Assembly: GCA_022844405.1 (NCBI GenBank)
Contig: JALHLV010000036.1
Location: 1 to 37,733 of the forward strand
Origin: Sphingomonadales bacterium
GTDB taxonomy: Bacteria > Pseudomonadota > Alphaproteobacteria > SMXS01
Reading direction: 5' to 3'
Length of the DNA: 37,733 nucleotides
In this document: positions 31,723 to 37,733 of the stretch, one piece after another
How positions within the stretch are numbered: the first letter of the stretch is position 1
Layout: every line of letters starts with the position of its first letter
Notes under the pieces: generated by a model
What the model was told of the DNA's origin: nothing
Database searches by the model: none
What the model saw: the letters and a program-made list of their open reading frames with translations, nothing else
Translations under genes and position numbers: made by a program

Positions 31723-33019
31723 AGCCGCGGAAGCTGGTGTCGAGCGCCCGCGCCTCGATCCGCTGGCCGGACGCGATCACCGGGATGTAGGCGCCGCCCG
31801 GACCGGCGCGCGTCGGGTTGGTGTATTCCCACACCACGGTGCCGCTGTTGTCGACCTCGATCAGCCGCCCGCCGTCCGACTCGGTCAGCAGCGTGTTGCC
31901 GTTGCCGAGCCGCTGCGCCGACAGCCGCGCCGTACTGGCGAAAGGCTGATCGGTTCCGCCGCCGAAGGACCAGACCACCGTGCTGGTCGACATGTCGATC
32001 TGCTGCGCCCGGCTGTCCTTGTCGTCGGGCGCGTCGACCACCATCAGGTCGCCGTCGGGCAGGGCGCGGGCCTCGTGCTGACCCCGCCATTCGCCGCGCC
32101 CGGCCCAGATGACCTGCTTGCCGGAGACGTCCAGTACCGCGACCGCGTCGAGAGCGCCGAACGACAGCAGCACCCGTTCGCCCGCGCTGTCGGGAACACC
32201 TTTCGCCCCGTTGCTGCCCAGATACTGGACGCTGGTCGCGCCCAGCGGGTCATGGTGTCCGGGTGGCACCTTGCGGAGCAGCGAGGCGAAACGCGAGCGT
32301 TCCAGCGCATCGACCAGCGAAATCTTCGCCGTCTCCTTGCCGTCGGGCGACAGCACGGCGAGGAAGTCCTCGAGGAACGGCGTCTCGAGAACGGTCGCCG
32401 GCTCGTCATCCTCGCGGATCGCCTGGACCAGCGCGAAGATGCGGCCATCGGGCGCCACGTCGAAGGCGCCGTGGGCGCGTTGCAGATAGCGCCACAGCGG
32501 CTTCGAGTCCTTGTCCACCTTCACCATGCCGTAGCCGGCCGGCATATGGCCGGCGGCCTCGAACACGGCGATCAGGTCGCCGTTGGGCATCACCCGGGCG
32601 TGGCGCAGGAACACCAGATTGTCCGGCTGGGGCTCCTGCACGGCGGCACCGTCCTGCTTCCAGACCGTGCTGTAGGGAATGGTCCACTCATGGACCGGCG
32701 CGCCGGTCATGGTGACCAGCCGCGCCACGGGACCTTCGCCCGAGGTGTAGAGCGTGAAGCCGCGCTGGGCGCCGATCGGGTCCCAGACGGTCACGCCCTT
32801 GTCGGCCGCGCGGGCTTTGCCCCAGTGGTCGGTCGTCAGCGGATCGCCGATCGCCTGCCGCTGCTCGCGCAGCGTGTCCCCCTGCCAGGCATCCGCCAGG
32901 ATCTTCGCCGCAGGCGGCCAGACGGCAACGGTCACGCCCGTACCGGCGACCGCGGTTGCCGCCGCCAGGGCGATCCAGATTTTCTTGCGCAATGCCGGTA
33001 CCTTCCCGCGCGGTCCCAA
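31709..33019 (-). CDS. Arylsulfotransferase (ASST)-like exported protein
   Basis: A 436-residue protein with an N-terminal membrane segment, KKIWIALAAATAVAGTGVTVAVW, acting as signal anchor or signal peptide. The rest repeats beta-propeller blades, such as RHARVMPNGDLIAVFEA, RGQHEARALPDGDLMVVDAP and RLGNGNTLLTESDGGRLIEV, as in arylsulfotransferase ASST family proteins, which move sulfate between aryl esters in the periplasm. A catalytic His could be in GHHDPLG or GQHEARA, but I cannot fix it. Blades of this kind also occur in other propellers, so the enzyme activity is not certain. The gene lies just downstream of the large hybrid kinase in the same direction (72-bp gap). Confidence 0.78.
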   Translation of the reverse strand: MGPRGKVPALRKKIWIALAAATAVAGTGVTVAVWPPAAKILADAWQGDTLREQRQAIGDPLTTDHWGKARAADKGVTVWDPIGAQRGFTLYTSGEGPVARLVTMTGAPVHEWTIPYSTVWKQDGAAVQEPQPDNLVFLRHARVMPNGDLIAVFEAAGHMPAGYGMVKVDKDSKPLWRYLQRAHGAFDVAPDGRIFALVQAIREDDEPATVLETPFLEDFLAVLSPDGKETAKISLVDALERSRFASLLRKVPPGHHDPLGATSVQYLGSNGAKGVPDSAGERVLLSFGALDAVAVLDVSGKQVIWAGRGEWRGQHEARALPDGDLMVVDAPDDKDSRAQQIDMSTSTVVWSFGGGTDQPFASTARLSAQRLGNGNTLLTESDGGRLIEVDNSGTVVWEYTNPTRAGPGGAYIPVIASGQRIEARALDTSFRGFTRP

Positions 33020-33091
33020 GAGCTACCATAGAGGTACGGTGCCCTACTCGCCATGTCCACAACGGCCCGGCGTGTCGACCTCGAGGTCGCC

Positions 33092-36000
33092 TCAGCCGGC
33101 GCCATCCAGCACGGCCCTGATCTTCTGCGCCATCTCCGCCTTGCGGAAGGGCTTGTTCAGCAGGTTGACGCCGTCGTCCAGCCGCCCGTGATGGACGATG
33201 GCGTTGTCGGTGTAGCCGGAGGAATAGAGCACCCTTGTTCCCGGCGCCCGCTTCACCACCTCTTCGGCGATTTCCCGGCCGTTCATGCCGCCGGGCAGCA
33301 CGATGTCGGTGAACAGCAGCTCGAAGCGCAGGCCCTCGTCCATCGCCCGCAGCAGATCGGGACCGGTGGGAAAGGACGCGACCTCGTAGCCGAGGGCTTT
33401 CAGGTTCACCTGCGCGAATTTGCGCACCAGTTCCTCGTCCTCGACGATCGCGATCCGCTCGGTGCCCTTGGCCATTGGCGGCTGGTCCGACTTCGCCGCC
33501 TTCGCCGTACCCTGGCGGTCGGCGGCACGCGGCAGGTAGATTTTCACCGTCGTGCCGTAGCCTGGCTCGCTGTACAGCTTGACGTGGCCGCCCGATTGCC
33601 TGACGAAGCCGTAGACCATGCTGAGGCCGAGGCCGCTGCCCTTGCCCACCGCCTTGGTGGTGAAGAACGGATCGAAGGCCCGGCTCAGCACGGACGGGTC
33701 CATGCCCTGTCCGGTGTCGGAGACGGCGATCATCACATACTGGCCGGGCAGGACTTCCTCCAGTTCGGCATAAAGGTCGTCGAGCCTGGTATTGGCGGTC
33801 TCGATGGTCAGCTTGCCGCCCTCGGGCATGGCGTCGCGCGCGTTGATGGCGATGTTGAGCACCGCGTTCTCGAGCTGGGAGCGGTCGACCACCGCCTTCC
33901 ACAGGCCGGCGCCGCGCACCAGTTCCAGGTCGATGTTTTCGTGCAGCGTCCGGCGCAGCAGCCCCTCAAGTCCGGTGACGAGCTGGTTTGCGTCGACCAC
34001 GACCGGCGCCAGCGGCTGGCGCCGCGAGAAGGCCAGCAGCCTGTGCGTCAGGTCGGCGCCCCGCTCGGCCGCGCTCTGGATCATCGCCGCGATGCTCCGC
34101 AGCCGCTGGTCGCCGGCCAGGTCCTCGACCAGCATGTCGGCATTGCCCAGGATCACGGTCAGCAGGTTGTTGAAGTCGTGGGCGACGCCGCCGGTGAGTT
34201 GGCCCACCGCCTCCATCTTCTGCGCCTGGCGCAACTGCTGCTCGGCCCGGCGGCGCTCGGTGATGTCCGAGGCATAGACGGTGATGCCGTCCGGCCCGGG
34301 GAACAGTCTCACCAGGTGGTAGCGGTCGACGGGCGGGTAATAGTTCTCCAGGGTGGCGTGCTCGCCGGTCTCCAGGGCGCGCTGGAAGCGGGTATAGACC
34401 TCGGTGCCGTACAGGTCCGGAAAGACGTCCCACATGGTCCTGCCCAGCACCTCGGCTTCCCTGATGCCGAACATCTCCTCGGCCGCCCGGTTGACCCGCG
34501 TATAGCGCCAGTCCCTGTCCAGGTGATAGAGGCCATCGGACATGGTGGAGAACATGCTGGCGATCTCGTCGCGCACCTGTTCCGCCAGCGCCAGCGCGCG
34601 CGTGCGCGCCTCGAGCAGGCGCACGTTCTCGATGGCGGCCGACACCATCTGCGCCAGCTGCATCAGCACCGCCTCGTCGCGGTCGTCGAAGTCCGCGGTC
34701 TCGCGATCCGATAGCTGGATCACCCCCAGATTGCTGCCGTCCTGGGCTATCAGCGGCACTGCCAGCCAGCCGCGCATGGGCGGATGCCGGTGTCTGGCGT
34801 CGCCGAAACCCTTCCACGCCGGATGGGTTTCGAGCTGGTTCTGGGTGAGACGCATGGGCTGGTTGTTCATGCAGACCAGCCGGTAGATGCCGGATCCGTC
34901 CGCGTGGTCGTCGTAGGTCCGCCACTTGCCATACTTGTCGGACAGCGAAACGGTGTGGACCGCCTGGGCGTAGTCCAGGCCGACGGTGAGGCTCAAAACG
35001 GCCTGGTGGCTGGGCACCAGTTCGCGCGATATCTCGACCGCGCGCTGCAGCACCTCGTCGGAACTGCGCAGACTCGAGATGTCGATGGACGCGGCCGCCA
35101 GCCGGTTCAGCTGCACCGTTGTCCGGTCCTGCTCGCGCTGGCGCAATCCAAGCTCGCGTATCGCCAGGCCAGAGGCTCCGATAATGAACGCGGTCAGGAT
35201 GATGTTGATCAGGGTACCGATCAGCGTCCGCATCCTCCAGCGGGCGAACACCTCGGCCTCGGGCATTTTGCCGACCAGCACCAGCGGCATGCCCGGGACG
35301 CGGGAATAGACCACCATGGCGCGGTCACGCGCGCCGCCGCTCCAGAACCAGCCGGACGCGCTGCCGTCCGTCAGCGGCCCGCGGAACAGGGCATCGCGCC
35401 GTTCGGGACCGAACGGCACGCCGGCGCTGGCTCCGCCGCCCGCCAGCATGACGCCGTCATCGCGGAACAGGGCGATGACCGTGCCGGGTCTGACGATCAT
35501 GGAATCGAACAGGGTCCTGAAGTGGCTGACGCCGATCGTTCCGACCGCCCAGCCCTCGAGCCCGCCGCCGGCGCCGATCCGGGGCCGCGCCAGGCGGATG
35601 ACCTCGGCGCCGGTGGCCTGCCCCGGTTGACTCGCGAGCGGCGGGCTGATCCGCGGCGCGGTCTCGCGGCCCGACGGCGGGTTGGTGAACGGCGGCTGCC
35701 GCGACAGGTCCACCGGCGCCGGCGACGGGTCGCGGGATGTGGCCTTTACCTTGCCGGAGGCGTCGGTCACGAAGAACTCCAGAACGCCGAAGGCGGCTTC
35801 GCGGGCGGTCCGCAGGGTCTCGTGCAACCGGCCGTCGGGCTGTTGCATATCCGGTTCGCTGGCGAAACGGTTCAAGCCGCGGTCGATGGTGCCCAGCGTC
35901 TGCTGGGTGTGGACGGCGAGCGCGTTGGTGACGTTGAGCAGGTCGCGGCGGACCTGCTCGGCCTCGCGCTCATGGTCGAGGCGCATCTGCAGGCCGTGCA

Positions 36001-36127
36001 GTCCCAGAAGGACCACGGCAATCGTGGCGACGAGCGCGACCAGAAGCCGGACGGACGTAACCAGTTGCGGTTTCAACGCGATGCCCCCGTGGTCCGCCGC
36101 TATCGGGACCTGGGCGGCGCGCATCAT
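33092..36127 (-). CDS. Membrane hybrid histidine kinase
   Basis: A 1011-residue membrane sensor. Helix 1 is about residues 23-45. A periplasmic sensor domain (about 46-300, dCache-like, with IDRGLNRFAS and GWAVGTIGVS) ends at helix 2 (about 301-323). Then follow GAF (about 355-505), PAS (about 520-625), HisKA with His650 (LTGGVAHDFNNLL), HATPase (N box QLENAVLNIAINARDAM, SDTGQGMD, GSGLGLSMVYGF) and a C-terminal REC with Asp941 (LLFTDIVLPGG). It likely senses a small ligand outside and a second cue by GAF/PAS. No response regulator gene is adjacent, so its output partner is elsewhere or the REC acts as a sink. Confidence 0.94.
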   Translation of the reverse strand: MMRAAQVPIAADHGGIALKPQLVTSVRLLVALVATIAVVLLGLHGLQMRLDHEREAEQVRRDLLNVTNALAVHTQQTLGTIDRGLNRFASEPDMQQPDGRLHETLRTAREAAFGVLEFFVTDASGKVKATSRDPSPAPVDLSRQPPFTNPPSGRETAPRISPPLASQPGQATGAEVIRLARPRIGAGGGLEGWAVGTIGVSHFRTLFDSMIVRPGTVIALFRDDGVMLAGGGASAGVPFGPERRDALFRGPLTDGSASGWFWSGGARDRAMVVYSRVPGMPLVLVGKMPEAEVFARWRMRTLIGTLINIILTAFIIGASGLAIRELGLRQREQDRTTVQLNRLAAASIDISSLRSSDEVLQRAVEISRELVPSHQAVLSLTVGLDYAQAVHTVSLSDKYGKWRTYDDHADGSGIYRLVCMNNQPMRLTQNQLETHPAWKGFGDARHRHPPMRGWLAVPLIAQDGSNLGVIQLSDRETADFDDRDEAVLMQLAQMVSAAIENVRLLEARTRALALAEQVRDEIASMFSTMSDGLYHLDRDWRYTRVNRAAEEMFGIREAEVLGRTMWDVFPDLYGTEVYTRFQRALETGEHATLENYYPPVDRYHLVRLFPGPDGITVYASDITERRRAEQQLRQAQKMEAVGQLTGGVAHDFNNLLTVILGNADMLVEDLAGDQRLRSIAAMIQSAAERGADLTHRLLAFSRRQPLAPVVVDANQLVTGLEGLLRRTLHENIDLELVRGAGLWKAVVDRSQLENAVLNIAINARDAMPEGGKLTIETANTRLDDLYAELEEVLPGQYVMIAVSDTGQGMDPSVLSRAFDPFFTTKAVGKGSGLGLSMVYGFVRQSGGHVKLYSEPGYGTTVKIYLPRAADRQGTAKAAKSDQPPMAKGTERIAIVEDEELVRKFAQVNLKALGYEVASFPTGPDLLRAMDEGLRFELLFTDIVLPGGMNGREIAEEVVKRAPGTRVLYSSGYTDNAIVHHGRLDDGVNLLNKPFRKAEMAQKIRAVLDGAG

Positions 36128-36237
36128 GTCCGCGCCGCCGCGACATGCTACAACGAATTTCCGCCGGCTGCCGACTCATTGCTGCACGATGCGATGGGCC
36201 GCTGGAGGTTGGGCATCACCGCCGCTATCCTGCCGCC

Positions 36238-37733
36238 ATGGGGCCAGAGATCGACCTCCGCCGGACCATGCGGCCACTGACCGGCGCGCTGATCGCCGCC
36301 GTGTTGTCCTGCCTTGCGCTCCAGAGCGGCGCCCGCGCGGCCGTGGGTGAAGCGCCCCGCATCGACATGAGCGTGATCGAGCCGGCGGGTGCCGGCGGAA
36401 CGGACCCGCTGGCAGTCGGCGGCGCGAGCGGCGACACCAGCGACTACCTGCTGCAGCTCAAGACGTTCTCGGAGCTGGAGGATCGCGCCCAGCGCGGCGA
36501 CGCCGACGCCCAGTGGCGGCTGGCGCTCGCCTACTATCGGGGTACCGGCGCCGCCGCCGATCCCGTGGCCGGCTTCGAATGGCTGACCAAGGCGGCGGAG
36601 AAGGGCAACCCGACGGCCGCGGCCATCCTGGGCAGCGTCTACCAGCGCGGCCTGGGTGGCACCGCGGTCGACTATGGCAAGGCCCTCCTCTGGTTCCAGA
36701 AGGGCGCCGACGCGGGCATTCCCATGGCGCTCTATCAGCTTGGCCTGCACGCCCTGCGCGGCTGGGGCGTGCCGGTCAACCGCGAGCATGCGGCCACCTA
36801 TTTCCGGCTGGCGCACGAGAAGGGCCTCGCCGACGGTCTGTGCGCGCTCACCCAGATCGAGCTCGAGGGCGATCCGGCGCCGGAGGCCGGCAGGCGGATG
36901 GCGGAGAACGTCCGCCAGGCCGTCGCCGAAGGCTCCGAACTCTGCATGGTCTGGCTGGCCCAGCTCCAGCTCCAGGGCCGGCTGATCGAACGCGACGACA
37001 AGGCGGCGCGCGCGCTGCTGCTGCGGGCGGCGGGCCTGGGCAACGCCTATGCCCAGTATCTGAGCGCGGTCATGCTGCTGTCCGGCCGGGGCGGCGACAA
37101 GGATGCCGGCCGCGGCATTGACATGTTGCGCCAGTCGGCCGAGCAGGGCGTGCCCGACGCGCAGGCGTCGCTATCGGCGGCCTACAGCATGGGCGAAGGG
37201 GTCGAGAAGGATCCGGTCAGGGCCTTCGATCTGGCCAGGTCCGCGGCGGAGCAGGGGTCGCCCTATGGCCAGCTGCTGCTGTTCACCTATTACCGCGAAG
37301 GCCTCGGCGTCGCGCCCAACGGGGCCGCGGCCCGTTCGTGGCTCGACCGCTGCGCCGAGGCTGGCCAGCCCGATTGCCTCTACAATCTCGGCGTGCTCTA
37401 CCTGCGCGGCGACGGCACCGGCGCCGACCCGGCCAGGACGCTCGATTACTGGACCCGCGCCGCCGATGCCGGCCATCCGGCCGCCCAGTACGCACTGGGC
37501 AGCCTGTACATGACCGGCGAGGGCGTGCCGAAGGATACGGCCAAGGCCCGAAAGCTCATGGAGCTGGCTGCCGCCGGCGGCGTCGACCAGGCGCGCTCGG
37601 CGCTGCGCTACATAACGGCCCAGGACGGCGCCGGCGCCCCCGACCCGGCGGCGGTCAGCTCGTCCTCGACCCTCTACCAGGGGCAGGCGCTGGCGCCGGC
37701 GGCGCCCGACGGCGCCGAGGGGCGCATCGCCCG
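36238..37733 (+). CDS. Sel1-repeat (TPR-like) exported protein, partial
   Basis: The reading frame is open from ATG 36238 to the window end (498 full codons, no stop), so the gene is cut by the edge. The N-terminus MRPLTGALIAAVLSCLALQSGARA (from the in-frame ATG 36268) is a signal peptide; 36238 adds ten residues. Repeats of about 36 residues follow, such as ADAQWRLALAYYRGTGAAADP, PDAQASLSAAYSMGEGVEKDP, PDCLYNLGVLYLRGDGTGADP and PAAQYALGSLYMTGEGVPKDT, all Sel1-like. Such proteins scaffold complexes in the envelope, often in polysaccharide export or signalling. It is divergent from the large membrane kinase (110 bases between starts). Confidence 0.9.
   Translation, partial: MGPEIDLRRTMRPLTGALIAAVLSCLALQSGARAAVGEAPRIDMSVIEPAGAGGTDPLAVGGASGDTSDYLLQLKTFSELEDRAQRGDADAQWRLALAYYRGTGAAADPVAGFEWLTKAAEKGNPTAAAILGSVYQRGLGGTAVDYGKALLWFQKGADAGIPMALYQLGLHALRGWGVPVNREHAATYFRLAHEKGLADGLCALTQIELEGDPAPEAGRRMAENVRQAVAEGSELCMVWLAQLQLQGRLIERDDKAARALLLRAAGLGNAYAQYLSAVMLLSGRGGDKDAGRGIDMLRQSAEQGVPDAQASLSAAYSMGEGVEKDPVRAFDLARSAAEQGSPYGQLLLFTYYREGLGVAPNGAAARSWLDRCAEAGQPDCLYNLGVLYLRGDGTGADPARTLDYWTRAADAGHPAAQYALGSLYMTGEGVPKDTAKARKLMELAAAGGVDQARSALRYITAQDGAGAPDPAAVSSSSTLYQGQALAPAAPDGAEGRIA

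Noticed and set aside
33053-34714. 553-codon plus-strand frame opposite the large membrane kinase
   Set aside because: Antisense to conserved HisKA, HATPase and REC coding, with no domain of its own.

Overview
The window is a chromosomal segment of a GC-rich bacterium (roughly two thirds G+C by eye), most likely an alphaproteobacterium. A phasin of PHA granules, squalene-hopene cyclase, a DivK-like response regulator next to a GGDEF/EAL protein, a SigF/NrsF sigma-factor pair and two kinds of alphaproteobacterial-style palindromic intergenic repeat all point that way. Two luciferase-like oxidoreductases, a P450, a nitroreductase and an AhpD-like protein suggest a metabolically versatile soil or water organism. 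Genus cannot be read from this sequence.

Layout. 1-6977: a phasin with a two-dyad operator, divergent from an alpha/beta hydrolase; a CurA-like reductase; ferrochelatase; a small dimeric-barrel protein; and squalene-hopene cyclase, whose upstream region is duplicated around a 93-bp inverted-repeat element. 6978-8752: a cold-shock protein and a RhlE-type DEAD-box helicase. 9241-12432: a classical autotransporter. 12660-13593: a lower-GC two-gene cassette ending in an AbiEii-like nucleotidyltransferase, a candidate toxin-antitoxin or defence module. 13694-19631: an MFS transporter and a catabolic/redox assortment (LLM oxidoreductase, DUF3300 protein, AhpD-like protein, P450, nitroreductase). 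19715-19790: tRNA-Thr(CGT). 19824-25293: a leftward three-gene signalling operon (hybrid kinase, single-domain receiver, REC-PAS-GGDEF-EAL-REC).

26156-30212 is the most coherent module: exported MsrB and MsrA run leftward, while a membrane cytochrome b, a Tat/lipobox molybdopterin oxidoreductase, an ECF sigma factor and its NrsF-type anti-sigma factor run rightward. The 183-bp divergent intergenic region carries two opposed promoter-like sequences with the same architecture (TGTAAC[C/T]-N16-CGAATGA), which fits the recalled SigF consensus. I read this as an autoregulated envelope methionine-sulfoxide repair regulon responding to oxidants or reactive chlorine. 30308-31722 is an NTF2-like plus LLM pair. 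31709-33019 is an arylsulfotransferase-like protein, 33092-36127 a membrane hybrid histidine kinase, and from 36238 a Sel1-repeat protein runs off the window end.

No CRISPR array, rRNA, prophage or complete transposase was seen.
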